Position numbers and translations under genes: made by a program. A stretch of 35,783 nt of DNA from Legionellales bacterium (GTDB lineage: Bacteria > Pseudomonadota > Gammaproteobacteria > DSM-16500). Every line of letters starts with the position of its first letter. Position 1 is the stretch's first letter. Below are positions 1 to 9,747 of this stretch, one piece after another. The stretch lies in contig JAHFSI010000013.1 in the NCBI GenBank assembly GCA_023265835.1, positions 1 to 35,783 on the forward strand. The letters run 5' to 3'. The notes under the pieces are model-generated. The model was not told the origin of the DNA and made no database searches. It worked only from the letters and a program-made list of their open reading frames with translations.

Positions 1-1579
1 TCCCCAGTTTAATCAATATAAAATCTTTGAGAGTCAAAATAGGCGGAAAATGATATTTGCAATGACTTCCCAATGAAGTATTGAGTTCAACTGCAGTAAT
101 ACGGCCCTTTTTTCCCAAAAATTGCCGCATCACATCCACGGGCAAATTATTCAATAAACCACCATCTAAATGTAACTCACCCTCAATGACCATCGGTGGG
201 ATCAGTCCTGGGATCGAAGCACTGCAGCGTGTTTTTTGCCATAAAAGACCGCTGCGATGCACTTCTTCATTAGAAGTAGACATGTTACTTGAAACACAAA
301 AATAGGGTATCCATAAATCTTCAATTCGCAAGTCATCAAAAACGTGCTGCAAGGATTCAGTAAATGCTTTTGCATTAAATAAAGAGACATAAGGCCAAGT
401 TAAATTTTTCCAAGAAGTTGAACCTCGTGATGATTCGACGATAGTGTGGAACCGATTGTTCGCATCTTTATAGGATTCTTGAACAGCATAACAAGCCGCA
501 ATAATTGCGCCTACGCTGGAGCCGCCTATCATATCAATAGGAATTTTATGTTCACGCAATGCCTTGATGGCACCTATATGTGCCCAACCACGCGTACCGC
601 CTCCGCTTAAAACAAGCCCCGCTGCTTTGCCGCGCATAAAACGCAGTAATCGTTGATAATGCTTAATCGAGCTGATTTTAATATGATGGTGCATGCTGAA
701 CTGAGTTTGCTTCAACCAATGCATCGTATTACTTGGCATAACCGTATTATCAGGATGTAGCAAAATAAGCACAGGATCAGCAAAAAAATGCGATGTATTG
801 TCTTTAATATTATCGAGTATGGCTGGGTCTATGGGTTCTGTTATTTTTGCATCCGACACCAGGTAAAGCAGCTCAATTTTTTTTAAACAAATTTTTGCAA
901 GCGATGTATCAAATGATTTGAGAAAATAAACTATTTTCTGTGAACGCTTTTTCGTATCTTCGATTAATCGAATTTTTTCTTTGATAGCGGCAGGCCCTGT
1001 GAAATGCTCACTAAATTCAGGATCCAACTCTGAGATAATGATAAGGCTGGAATAGGATTTGGAGTGCAATTGTAAGTTATTAATGAATTTTTCATAAGAT
1101 ATGAAATCAGCCATCGGCGCTATGGCGATAGATTTATTACTTTGTTCGGTGGTAAAAGTCGAAATCAGATGCTGAGTGCGCTCAATGATAGGATGCACTG
1201 TTGCAAACATGACAGCCGGGTAATGATAACAAAGTTCGACAAAATCTTTGCTGTTTAATTTTAACAATATGCTATTTCTAATGGCCTTGACTGTTAAAGA
1301 GCGCGGCTCGCCCGACAAGGCCCCCAGTTCGCCCACTGTTTCTCCTGCGTCAATATGGCCTATGCTTTTCAGTTGATTTTTGTCATCCGCGACTAGCGCA
1401 GAAAGCCTGCCGCTGGCTAATATAAACACACAGTTCGATGGTGCTCCTTGATAAAATAAGACGCTACCCTGTTTGAGTTCTATTTTGGTAAATTTAGGGA
1501 GTAATTGTTCGAGCACATTTTTACTTAACGAAGAAAACAAGTTATGTGAGCTGAGTAGTTCTAATAAGTCGCTATCCAT
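1..1579 (-). CDS. Patatin-like phospholipase with N-terminal cyclic-nucleotide-binding domain (NTE-like), C-terminus beyond window
   Basis: Open minus frame from ATG at 1579 to the window edge (absent from the ORF track because no stop is in the window). Reads MDSDLLELLSSHNLFSSLSKNVLEQLLPKF...GETVGELGALSGEPRSLTVKA (cNMP-binding) then LVLSGGGTRGWAHIGAIKAL...GGSSVGA (GGGxRG and GxSxG patatin motifs). Confidence 0.9.
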   Translation of the reverse strand, partial: MDSDLLELLSSHNLFSSLSKNVLEQLLPKFTKIELKQGSVLFYQGAPSNCVFILASGRLSALVADDKNQLKSIGHIDAGETVGELGALSGEPRSLTVKAIRNSILLKLNSKDFVELCYHYPAVMFATVHPIIERTQHLISTFTTEQSNKSIAIAPMADFISYEKFINNLQLHSKSYSSLIIISELDPEFSEHFTGPAAIKEKIRLIEDTKKRSQKIVYFLKSFDTSLAKICLKKIELLYLVSDAKITEPIDPAILDNIKDNTSHFFADPVLILLHPDNTVMPSNTMHWLKQTQFSMHHHIKISSIKHYQRLLRFMRGKAAGLVLSGGGTRGWAHIGAIKALREHKIPIDMIGGSSVGAIIAACYAVQESYKDANNRFHTIVESSRGSTSWKNLTWPYVSLFNAKAFTESLQHVFDDLRIEDLWIPYFCVSSNMSTSNEEVHRSGLLWQKTRCSASIPGLIPPMVIEGELHLDGGLLNNLPVDVMRQFLGKKGRITAVELNTSLGSHCKYHFPPILTLKDFILIKLG

Positions 1580-1706
1580 TGCTTTGGTCCAAGTATAAAA
1601 TTCAGTCAAAATAGTTTAACTGATATATTCATGACATATCAACCTACCTAAGGTGCTTTTTACATATACCATGTTATAATTGCCACTTTGAGCAATCGTA
1701 AAATAG

Positions 1707-2426
1707 GTGTATGGCATGGATCAATGGAATGGGTTTGATTTTTTTGTATTTCTCATTTTTGCAGTCAATACATTATTAGGCATGTCGCGTGCGGCAGCCA
1801 AAGAAATTATTTCAATGATGTGTTTATGTGTCGCTTTAGTATGCACGATTAAATTTACTATTCCGTTAGCGACATTGCTTAATAAATCACCCTTAATTGT
1901 GGATGCCATAGGCAGTAAATATGTGCAAAATTTTATGACTGCCATAGGGCTGCCTCCTTTGAATGAAAATACCATTTATCAATTATTTTATTGCGTTGCT
2001 TTCTTAATTTGTTTTGTGGGTGTGTTTTCAATTTGTGAAGCGGTGCTTGCAGCGTCTGGTATTCTGGAAGTGTATTCTTTTCCTTATGCGTGGCTGAATC
2101 GCAAGCTGGGCGCAGTGTTAGGCGGTATTCGCGGCTATGTCCTCACTCTTATTTTGATTTCGCTTACCGTATTACATTTGTTTAAAGACAGCGATAATTC
2201 TATGTTTACAAAATCTATGTTTGTAAAACTTTTCTATACCTCAGCCGAAAGGTTAGACAGCATTGTCAGCGGGCAAAAACCCGAACAATACCAAAATATA
2301 TTTAAAGATAAATATTTATTTAATCCACTGAATGCATTGCAAGAGCTATCTAAGCCTGCTCTAAAAGATGTTGTTCCATCCAATATGATAACCCCCCAAA
2401 CTCAACCATCTGAGAAACCACAATAA
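1707..2426 (+). CDS. CvpA family membrane protein
   Basis: Multi-TM, FDFFVFLIFAVNTLLGMSRAAAKEIISM resembles the CvpA start; adjacent to a second CvpA-like gene. Confidence 0.7.
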   Translation: MYGMDQWNGFDFFVFLIFAVNTLLGMSRAAAKEIISMMCLCVALVCTIKFTIPLATLLNKSPLIVDAIGSKYVQNFMTAIGLPPLNENTIYQLFYCVAFLICFVGVFSICEAVLAASGILEVYSFPYAWLNRKLGAVLGGIRGYVLTLILISLTVLHLFKDSDNSMFTKSMFVKLFYTSAERLDSIVSGQKPEQYQNIFKDKYLFNPLNALQELSKPALKDVVPSNMITPQTQPSEKPQ

Positions 2427-2440
2427 TGTGAGGTCATGAC

Positions 2441-3019
2441 ATGATACTTAGTAATTTTAATTGGCTTGATTATCTATTTTCCGGTATTTTTTTACTGTTT
2501 ATATTGCTTTCCTTATGGCGTGGATTGATCAAAGAAATTATTTCAATTCTTGCATGGGTAGCGGGACTATTTATTGGTTTTACTTTTGCGCCTAAGCTTG
2601 CCGCACTTTTTTCAAGTAATCCTGCTGTACAGTCAACATTGAGTTCCACAAGCGAGACCATGGCAGGACAGAGCTCTGTTATGATCGGTGTCTGCTTTGC
2701 TGTTCTGTTGATCGGTACTTTAATCATAGGAGCGATTATTAATTATTTTATGAGTGCAGTTGTTCAAGCTTCCGGCTTAAGTATTTTTAATCGATTACTA
2801 GGTGGTATTTTCGGTTTTCTAAAGGCCTTTATTATTGAAGTAGTGATTGTCTTTTTTGTGCAGATGACTGCCTATGCTGAATCACCTATATGGAAAAATT
2901 CTGAATTCGTAAAGGCTTATCAACCTGTTATTGCATCGCTAGAAAATAAATTTGGCTCGAATGTTGATGATCTAAAAACAAAAATTAAGGAGATGGGTGT
3001 ATCACAAATTCATTCGTAA
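2441..3019 (+). CDS. CvpA family membrane protein
   Basis: FNWLDYLFSGIFLLFILLSLWRGLIKEIISILAWVAGLFIGF is typical of CvpA. Confidence 0.85.
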   Translation: MILSNFNWLDYLFSGIFLLFILLSLWRGLIKEIISILAWVAGLFIGFTFAPKLAALFSSNPAVQSTLSSTSETMAGQSSVMIGVCFAVLLIGTLIIGAIINYFMSAVVQASGLSIFNRLLGGIFGFLKAFIIEVVIVFFVQMTAYAESPIWKNSEFVKAYQPVIASLENKFGSNVDDLKTKIKEMGVSQIHS

Positions 3020-3020
3020 C

Positions 3021-3413
3021 TTATTTATTCCTGAATAATCTTTGTAGATAACGTAGTTGATTACGTATTTCGGGGAAAAATAAATTCTTTTTAACAGTGC
3101 AAAGGAAGATTGCAACGATAGTTAAAGTAATAATGTTTATTACAAGAATAATAAACAATGAAAAAAGCGGCGTCCAAGAAAGGGACTGGAAATAGATAAA
3201 TAACATTGCCAATACACCCACCCATGTGGCTGTTAAAAGTGTGCCAAAGACAATAGAAAGCACAATGAGTTGTACTAAACTTTTCCCTGCTAGCTGGGCT
3301 TCTAATTCAATGAAGGTGATGACGTTGCCTAACACACTAAAAAATGTAGGAACAATCGCGACGAGGTTTAGAATGGATTTCACTAAACTAGGCTTTCTCT
3401 TTGCATTCCCCAT
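3021..3413 (-). CDS. YqjE/phage-holin-like (holin superfamily III) membrane protein
   Basis: Short two-region TM protein, directly downstream of an ElaB/YqjD-like gene, as in yqjD-yqjE. Confidence 0.6.
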   Translation of the reverse strand: MGNAKRKPSLVKSILNLVAIVPTFFSVLGNVITFIELEAQLAGKSLVQLIVLSIVFGTLLTATWVGVLAMLFIYFQSLSWTPLFSLFIILVINIITLTIVAIFLCTVKKNLFFPEIRNQLRYLQRLFRNK

Positions 3414-3434
3414 GTCTAAACCTCATGCTATTGT

Positions 3435-3722
3435 TTATTCGCGATGACGTGAGCTAATTCGTCTCCCTCTACGCATAAAAGCGCCTAGAAAGGCTCCTGA
3501 TAGCATAGCGAGTAATAATGATTTAAAAGGTTTTTCAGCAACAAAAGCTTCGATGTTGTCTTTGAAATCAGTTGACTTGTCTTTCACGTCTTCTACTGAT
3601 TGAGAAAACGCTTCTGATGCTTTATTTTTTACGTCTATCGCAGTTTCTGCAAATGCGTCGCGAATTTTTGCTAAATCATTTGATAAATCAACTAAATGTT
3701 TTTTACTGGAATGCTTAGTCAT
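3435..3722 (-). CDS. ElaB/YqjD/DUF883 family membrane-anchored protein
   Basis: Helical amphipathic N-terminus then KPFKSLLLAMLSGAFLGAFMRRGRR C-terminal anchor. Confidence 0.75.
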   Translation of the reverse strand: MTKHSSKKHLVDLSNDLAKIRDAFAETAIDVKNKASEAFSQSVEDVKDKSTDFKDNIEAFVAEKPFKSLLLAMLSGAFLGAFMRRGRRISSRHRE

Positions 3723-3825
3723 GGCGCGCCTCCTTTTGTGGTTACACTCTGCACATCACCCATTATACTCTTTTTAAATTACGCAAAAGCTTATTTTGTA
3801 ATTACTAGTTGTTTTAAAACAAAAT

Positions 3826-4437
3826 TTACCTTGGCTCGCAAGTAAAATCAGTTGTGAAGCGGGTCACCTTGCCTTCTGCATCAGTATAGATCATAAGTTT
3901 ACCTTCTCCTTGTTTTTGTGAGAATACATGCACACCGCCAATAACTTTGCCGGGATTATTTGTTGCTTTTTGCACATCGGCGAGGGTAAATTTCAAATCT
4001 TTTGCATTGTCTAAATTAGATGGCAGAGGGCCTTTTACATCTAATATTGCATTGTCTAAAAAGGTGATGATGAGGTCGGGCTGCCCTGTATCAATTGACC
4101 AGCTATAGGTTTTACCGGAATCTGTTTCATCATATTTGCGTAGATTTTGTTGTACGACTTCATACGGCATAGTGATAGGAATGAAGGGTTGACAACTCTT
4201 GTACCGCGATTCTGGTGTAGAGGGGGCCTTATCAGTAGAAGAAGCATTAGCGGCCGCAGCGCCGGCCATATTCATTTTTTGTAGTGCTTCTTGGGCCAAG
4301 GGAGAATTTGTAGCTGCAGAAGAGGGCAAGGGTTGGGGCGGAGAATAGCCTGGAATGACAACTTCCTCTGCTGCAAACGTTCCTATCGATGTTACTGCTA
4401 AAAATAAACAGACAATTCCTATGGTCAATTTAGTCAT
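3826..4437 (-). CDS. Hypothetical exported protein
   Basis: Signal peptide MTKLTIGIVCLFLAVTSIGTFAAEE; no recognised domain. Confidence 0.6.
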   Translation of the reverse strand: MTKLTIGIVCLFLAVTSIGTFAAEEVVIPGYSPPQPLPSSAATNSPLAQEALQKMNMAGAAAANASSTDKAPSTPESRYKSCQPFIPITMPYEVVQQNLRKYDETDSGKTYSWSIDTGQPDLIITFLDNAILDVKGPLPSNLDNAKDLKFTLADVQKATNNPGKVIGGVHVFSQKQGEGKLMIYTDAEGKVTRFTTDFTCEPR

Positions 4438-4567
4438 GGTGGCTTCCTATCATTATTTCCTCTTTTATTATCTATCCGAGTACAGTGAGAGAGCAAGCTT
4501 TGATAACTGTAATTTTATTGGGTTTCTCGTATATAATGGATATTCGATAGGATGACAGAGAAATTTT

Positions 4568-5005
4568 ATGAAAATTTGGCAAACAGAAATCAATGTGGAG
4601 CTAATCAATGCGCGTTGTCGGAATACCATGGTAGATCATCTGGGCATTGAGTTCATTGAGTTAGGAGATGATTATTTAGTGGCGCGTATGCCGGTTGATG
4701 CACGTACTAAACAACCGTTAGGCATCATGCACGGCGGGGCATCGTGTGTATTAGCAGAAACGGTGGGGAGCACGGCAGGAAATTTTTGTGTTGATTCAAG
4801 TCAATTTTATTGTGTTGGGCTTGATATTAATACGAACCATATCCGCTCTATGCGTGAAGGGTATGTGATAGGGACGGCGCGGCCTTATCATTTAGGCAAG
4901 TCTACACAGGTATGGAGCATTGACATTGTGAATGAGCAGCAAAAACTTGTTTCAGTGAATCGATTGACTATGGCAGTATTAGCGCGTCGAGCTTTATCTG
5001 GGTAA
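4568..5005 (+). CDS. Hotdog-fold thioesterase (YdiI/PaaI family)
   Basis: MPVDARTKQPLGIMHGGASCVLAETVGSTAG matches the hotdog thioesterase core. Confidence 0.9.
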   Translation: MKIWQTEINVELINARCRNTMVDHLGIEFIELGDDYLVARMPVDARTKQPLGIMHGGASCVLAETVGSTAGNFCVDSSQFYCVGLDINTNHIRSMREGYVIGTARPYHLGKSTQVWSIDIVNEQQKLVSVNRLTMAVLARRALSG

Positions 5006-5022
5006 CAGCTTACTCCTCCACT

Positions 5023-5134
5023 CGTCATTGCGAGCGAAGCGAAGCAACCCAGTCTTTTCGGCGCTGCTTTTGAACGTAAAGGGTACTAATCAATGCTGAA
5101 AAGACTGGGTTGCTTCGCTTCGCTCGCAATGACG
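5023..5134. repeat. Large imperfect palindrome (REP-like) between convergent genes
   Basis: Left arm cgtcattgcgagcgaagcgaagcaacccagtcttttcggc; right arm gctgaaaagactgggttgcttcgcttcgctcgcaatgacg; about 40-nt arms, one mismatch. Confidence 0.9.
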
Positions 5135-5146
5135 GGGAGCTGTTAC

Positions 5147-6061
5147 TTATCTGGTGCAAGTTAGTGTCATTTCATTGCCTAATTGCAAGGTGCTTGCGGT
5201 TCCTAACGGTAAAGGAAAATTCGTATATCCATGACCTACGCCTTGTATCTGCACCACAGGAACAGTGGTGCTTTGTGCGAAGCGCTGGAGTGCATGTGTG
5301 ATTAGTGAGGTGCCATTAGGTTCATTTCCCTCAATAAAATCACCTAGCAAAATGGCCGCGGCTTCTTTGAAAATACCGGCTTGAGTTAAATGTTGTAACA
5401 TGCGGTCAATACGGTAGCCTCGCTCGCAGGTGTCTTCTAGTAAAATGATTTTACCTCGCGCATCCAGTTGCCAAGCGGTTCCTGTTCCTGCTTGGATCAA
5501 TGATAAATTGCCGCCTGCTATATAACTTTTAATCGTGCCGCTTTTTTTTGCTGCATCATTTAAAGGTGATAAGCCGGTAAATTTAATTTGTTGCACATCA
5601 CCGAATAGAATAGATTTAAGTGAAGCAATGGATTCAGGTGAAAACCGGTCAGGTGCAGATGCGCCGTGGAGGGTGGGCCATTGCCACTGTTGCTGTAGAT
5701 AGAGTTGTAACGCGGTGGTATCGCTCATGCCAACAAAGAGCTTGGGGGAGGCGGGCGGGGCGATTTTGGTTAAGTCGGGGATTAACCGCATAGACCCATA
5801 GCCGCCGCGGGCACAAATGACAGCCTTGGTTTGGGAGTTTTTTAAAGCGTTTACTAAGTGGGTAAAGCGGATTTCATCCGTATTGGCGCAAAACACATCG
5901 TCACCAAAAATAGTATCGGCGATCATACAGGTCAATTGCCACGATTCGAATAAATTTTTCAATAATATTAATTGGTTATCTGTGCAGCGGGAAGCAGGGG
6001 CGATGATGTCGATGCTGTCGCCCGGCTTTAGTGTGGGAAGTTTTAGCATAATCGTTATCAA
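5147..6061 (-). CDS. LD-carboxypeptidase (peptidase S66, LdcA/MccF family)
   Basis: LKPGDSIDIIAPAS..., ARGGYGSMRLIPDL, FVGMSDTTALQLYL, GGNLSLIQAGTGT, LLEDTCERGYRIDRML. Confidence 0.9.
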   Translation of the reverse strand: MITIMLKLPTLKPGDSIDIIAPASRCTDNQLILLKNLFESWQLTCMIADTIFGDDVFCANTDEIRFTHLVNALKNSQTKAVICARGGYGSMRLIPDLTKIAPPASPKLFVGMSDTTALQLYLQQQWQWPTLHGASAPDRFSPESIASLKSILFGDVQQIKFTGLSPLNDAAKKSGTIKSYIAGGNLSLIQAGTGTAWQLDARGKIILLEDTCERGYRIDRMLQHLTQAGIFKEAAAILLGDFIEGNEPNGTSLITHALQRFAQSTTVPVVQIQGVGHGYTNFPLPLGTASTLQLGNEMTLTCTR

Positions 6062-6216
6062 ATTATATAGGTGCTTTAAGGTTAAAGAGATTTAACTAAA
6101 AACTCAACTTGAAAAAATGATATTAATAATCAAAAGGTTGTTGTGTGAATATCAGAAAAGCATAACATGTTTACTTTTAGTACAATTTTTTATATAATAT
6201 TTCAACTTCAACTTAA

Positions 6217-7149
6217 ATGAGAAGGGTAGTCATGTCCGGTCCCCGATCCTTCACAGCTGTCGCACAAGATGCTAGGGCACAAGAGGTTGCTTGTGCAACA
6301 ACGAAATTAGCTAAAGCAGATGCAGCGGTTCGATCTTTAGAAGCCGAGTTACAACAGTGCATCGACATATCTGCATCATCTGCATCACCTAATGCGTCGT
6401 TTGATCAATTAGAAAAGGCACAGAAAACAGTACCAGAAATAGAAGCACAACTAGAAAATGCGCGGCGAGAGAAAGCTAATGCAGACACACAATATGAACA
6501 GGCAAGAAAACGAGAAGACATTCAAAGTACATTTGGAATACGTGGTGCCTTAAATGGTTTAGGATATGCAATACAACGAGAAAAAAACCTATCACAAAAA
6601 CCAAACCGAGAACAAAATCAAAAACCAAAGCCAGAACCAAAGCCAGAACCAAAACCAAAACCAAAACCAAAACCAAAACCAGAGCCGAAGCAAGAACAAA
6701 AGCAAGACGATAGAGTAGATGAAAAAAAACTCGAGGCATTCAAGAAAATTTACCGTGCATTACACGATAGTCAATGGGGCATCCGTATGAGAAGTAATTT
6801 TTTAAAGGATAATGAAGACGAACTTACGATAAAAAAAATTAATACAGATATTGATAAAAACAAAAAGGGATGTACTGCAAAAGCATGGGAATTGGCAGAA
6901 AAGTATTTTGATGACATTAATCTAAATACTAGGAACCGTGATACATTATTGAAAGCAATTCATCAATATTCTTTTGAACAACAGTTTTTTAGCATCTCAC
7001 ATTTGTACGGCTCATGGTGTAGGACTATATTTTGCAAGGAAACGCTACAAGAAAAACATAACTCATTCACTACAGTGTCCATAGAAGAATATGCAAAAAA
7101 TAATCCGAATACCCGCACAGGGATCATTTATCGTAGCTTAAAAAAATAA
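6217..7149 (+). CDS. Hypothetical protein with coiled-coil N-terminus and KP/EP repeat linker, effector-like
   Basis: Long ORF; coiled-coil-like 1-120, then QKPKPEPKPEPKPKPKPKPKPEPKQEQKQ. Start may be the internal ATG at 6232. Confidence 0.65.
   Translation: MRRVVMSGPRSFTAVAQDARAQEVACATTKLAKADAAVRSLEAELQQCIDISASSASPNASFDQLEKAQKTVPEIEAQLENARREKANADTQYEQARKREDIQSTFGIRGALNGLGYAIQREKNLSQKPNREQNQKPKPEPKPEPKPKPKPKPKPEPKQEQKQDDRVDEKKLEAFKKIYRALHDSQWGIRMRSNFLKDNEDELTIKKINTDIDKNKKGCTAKAWELAEKYFDDINLNTRNRDTLLKAIHQYSFEQQFFSISHLYGSWCRTIFCKETLQEKHNSFTTVSIEEYAKNNPNTRTGIIYRSLKK
6624..6690 (+). repeat. 6/12-bp tandem repeat (ccaaaa / ccaaagccagaa) encoding (KP/EP)n
   Basis: Direct reading of ccaaagccagaaccaaagccagaaccaaaaccaaaaccaaaacc. 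Confidence 0.9.
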
Positions 7150-7262
7150 TCCGATTTACACAAGATTTTACTATTTATTTGTTGATCTATATAGAAAAAA
7201 TGTTAGAATTGCTCGTCTTTTAAAGCATTATAAAAATAAACTTTACTACGAGGAGCAATACC

Positions 7263-8930
7263 ATGTTACGTCCATCAGAACTATCTTTTGATCCCGCTGC
7301 TGATCCAGATTTAAATACATTGGTTGATGGAATCCTATCTGAAGAAAATAGAATGAGCAATGATAATATTGAGATGCCGGGCCATTTTCTTTTAAAAATG
7401 CAAGTTGAAGATATGTTGCAAACATGTTTTGGAGTGAGTGAACTTCCAACAATAGACGAACTTGAACTTGGCAATTGTGAAGAAGAAAAACAAGCGAGAC
7501 CATCCTCTCGTTATATTGTTGCTTTTCCTCTACGCACTGAAAGGCTAAGAGCAATTGTTGAATTTTATAAAGGTGAGCTGTTTCAATTGGGTGCAATGAC
7601 AAATAAAGAATCTCTCAAATCGATTGCTGAAATCACTCATTCTTTAGGGAGGATTTGTTTTTACCTTGGTGACTATAATCTTGGGTTAAATTATTTTTTA
7701 ATTGAATTAAAGATAAGAACGTTATTTTTAATTAAAACAAAAATTAAAGATAAACATATTGTTTCTGCATGTTTTTATCTGGGAGAAACCTATTTTCAGC
7801 TGAAAAATTATGAGGAAGCAATTAAGCTATATTCTTCTGCATTGATAATTATGCGGGATCATTTTGATGCTGCAGATAAATTAATAGGAGATATTTTGTA
7901 TGCATTAGGAGAAATCCATTTGTCTAAGGGTAAGGAAATTTTAGTGGCAACGGAAGAAGCGATAATTGATAAAAATATGAGTGGAGCAGGGAATAATATC
8001 AAAAATGCGACTTGTATTTTTAATATAGCAGGAGATTATCTTAGCAAAGTGGGGAAATTTTACTCTGATAATAAATTTTATGACAATAATCAAGAACTGA
8101 AAGCGTTAATCCTTCAATTGCAGGCCGCGCGAAGCAAGTTAGTCGCTCTTAAAAAAACATATCTGCAGAAAAAAGAGCAGCAAGTTTCTGAAGAAAAATG
8201 TCGTGTAGCAGCTTCTGCTCATTGCCAATCTGTTGATGATGCTGTTTTTAGACAAGCTCCACCGTTCGCTCCGTTGTCTAGGCCTAATAGCTATGCTCCT
8301 CAAGGAACGATGGCACCATTTTCTGCTTGTCATTCACCGGTTCCTTCGCAGGCTGCCTTTCCTCAGTCTGTACCTCAACCTAATGGCCATTCTACTCAAA
8401 GAGCGACGATATCATCTTCGGCGTTTCAGGCTCCTGTGCCAGTCCAACCGATGGCAAGTAGACCCAGCCAATCTTTTCAAACATTGCCTGTTGTTCAAGA
8501 TGCGTTGGCCTTGCCGTTTTTTCAGCCTAGCAGCAATCCACTTGATTCAGTCTGTCCTTTTAATCAGCATCAAAAAAAAGCGATGCCAACAACATCAAAG
8601 CCTCCTCAGGTTGCATCTCCCACGTTTTTGTTTTGGCCTAATAATAATGCTCGAGGAGCCACAACAGCTTCAGCTTCTCAGCGGGCTGTTTCCTTACCAA
8701 TGCAACCAATGGTACGCAGACCAAACCAGTTTTTTTCTGTTCCTGCGTCTGTACCTGCGCCACATACAGTTCCTGTCTTGCGCTCACCTGTTTCTGCTCA
8801 GCAGGCTGCACCTTTGCCCGCTGGTTATGTCAAAAATGCGATGACTCAGCCGTTTTTTCAACCAAGAGTGATTGTACCGAACGCGACCCGCCGTCTTCCT
8901 CCTGTGCCTCAAAATAAATTTGGTCAATAG
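7263..8930 (+). CDS. TPR-containing protein with long Pro/Gln/Ser-rich C-terminal tail, effector-like
   Basis: TPR-like units LGRICFYLGDYNLGLNYFLIELKI and CFYLGETYFQLKNYEEAIKLYSSALIIM; disordered tail rich in QP/AP. Confidence 0.75.
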   Translation: MLRPSELSFDPAADPDLNTLVDGILSEENRMSNDNIEMPGHFLLKMQVEDMLQTCFGVSELPTIDELELGNCEEEKQARPSSRYIVAFPLRTERLRAIVEFYKGELFQLGAMTNKESLKSIAEITHSLGRICFYLGDYNLGLNYFLIELKIRTLFLIKTKIKDKHIVSACFYLGETYFQLKNYEEAIKLYSSALIIMRDHFDAADKLIGDILYALGEIHLSKGKEILVATEEAIIDKNMSGAGNNIKNATCIFNIAGDYLSKVGKFYSDNKFYDNNQELKALILQLQAARSKLVALKKTYLQKKEQQVSEEKCRVAASAHCQSVDDAVFRQAPPFAPLSRPNSYAPQGTMAPFSACHSPVPSQAAFPQSVPQPNGHSTQRATISSSAFQAPVPVQPMASRPSQSFQTLPVVQDALALPFFQPSSNPLDSVCPFNQHQKKAMPTTSKPPQVASPTFLFWPNNNARGATTASASQRAVSLPMQPMVRRPNQFFSVPASVPAPHTVPVLRSPVSAQQAAPLPAGYVKNAMTQPFFQPRVIVPNATRRLPPVPQNKFGQ

Positions 8931-8998
8931 TATTCACCATACACGATAGCCCTGCTAAGATAGGTACCAATCGTTCATATAATCACGGAGAAAATCAT

Positions 8999-9736
8999 AT
9001 GGAACAGGTCATTGTTCCTCGCTGGATAGTAAAGACGTTGGGAATACTCTTAATTGTGTTATTGGCTGTGATGATTATCAATCAACTTAAGGCCATCAAT
9101 GGTAATCGTCAGACGATGAATATTACTGCGCAAGGAAAAGTGACCAGCGTTCCGGACTTGGCAACAATAAGAATAGGCGTGCTCACGGAAGGGGTGAATA
9201 TCGTTGATGTTAAAAATAAAAATAACCAAAAAATAAATCAATTAATTGATTTTATTACGCAGCAAAAAATAGATAAAAATGATATTCAAACGACAGAATT
9301 TTATGCCTCTCCTAAATACCGTTATGACAATGGTCAAAGCAGTATTATAGGTTATTCAGCGAACCAAATGATGACTGTCAAATTTCGTGATATTGACAAG
9401 TCGCGCCAGCAATTGGAAAAAGTGCTGGAGGGCGCAGTGAATAATGGGGCAAATCAAATTCAAGATATTAATTTTAGTTTTAGCCAGCCTGACAATTTGA
9501 AAAAACAAGCACGGAAGCAAGCAATCGACAAAGCGAAAGAAAGAGCGCGGGAACTCACAGGCCAAGCTGGATTACGTTTAGGTAAGGTCATTAATATAGT
9601 AGAAACGTCTGATTATTCTAATCAGCCTTCTTTTTCTGTTGCGATCAGCAGCAACGCAAAATCAATTGCTCCTGATATTCAACCAGGCACGCAAGATATT
9701 GTTGAAAATGTTACGTTGGTGTTTGAAGTCAATTAA
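8999..9736 (+). CDS. SIMPL domain-containing (DUF541) protein
   Basis: N-terminal TM; MNITAQGKVTSVPDLATIRIGVLTEG and KQARKQAIDKAKERARELTGQAGLRLGKV. Confidence 0.9.
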   Translation: MEQVIVPRWIVKTLGILLIVLLAVMIINQLKAINGNRQTMNITAQGKVTSVPDLATIRIGVLTEGVNIVDVKNKNNQKINQLIDFITQQKIDKNDIQTTEFYASPKYRYDNGQSSIIGYSANQMMTVKFRDIDKSRQQLEKVLEGAVNNGANQIQDINFSFSQPDNLKKQARKQAIDKAKERARELTGQAGLRLGKVINIVETSDYSNQPSFSVAISSNAKSIAPDIQPGTQDIVENVTLVFEVN

Positions 9737-9747
9737 CGTATGTAGCG

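Noticed and set aside
81-390. Two short ORFs at the left edge
   Set aside because: Lie in wrong frames or strand inside the patatin-like gene, which continues beyond the window.
4355-4555. 66-aa plus-strand ORF before the thioesterase
   Set aside because: Overlaps the start of the exported minus-strand protein and has no independent support.
6476-6739. Minus-strand ORF with LVLVLV repeats
   Set aside because: Antisense translation of the KP/EP repeat.
8233-8844. 203-aa plus-strand ORF overlapping the TPR protein
   Set aside because: Alternate frame of a Pro/Gln-rich coding region; composition (Leu/Arg/His rich) is typical of out-of-frame translation.
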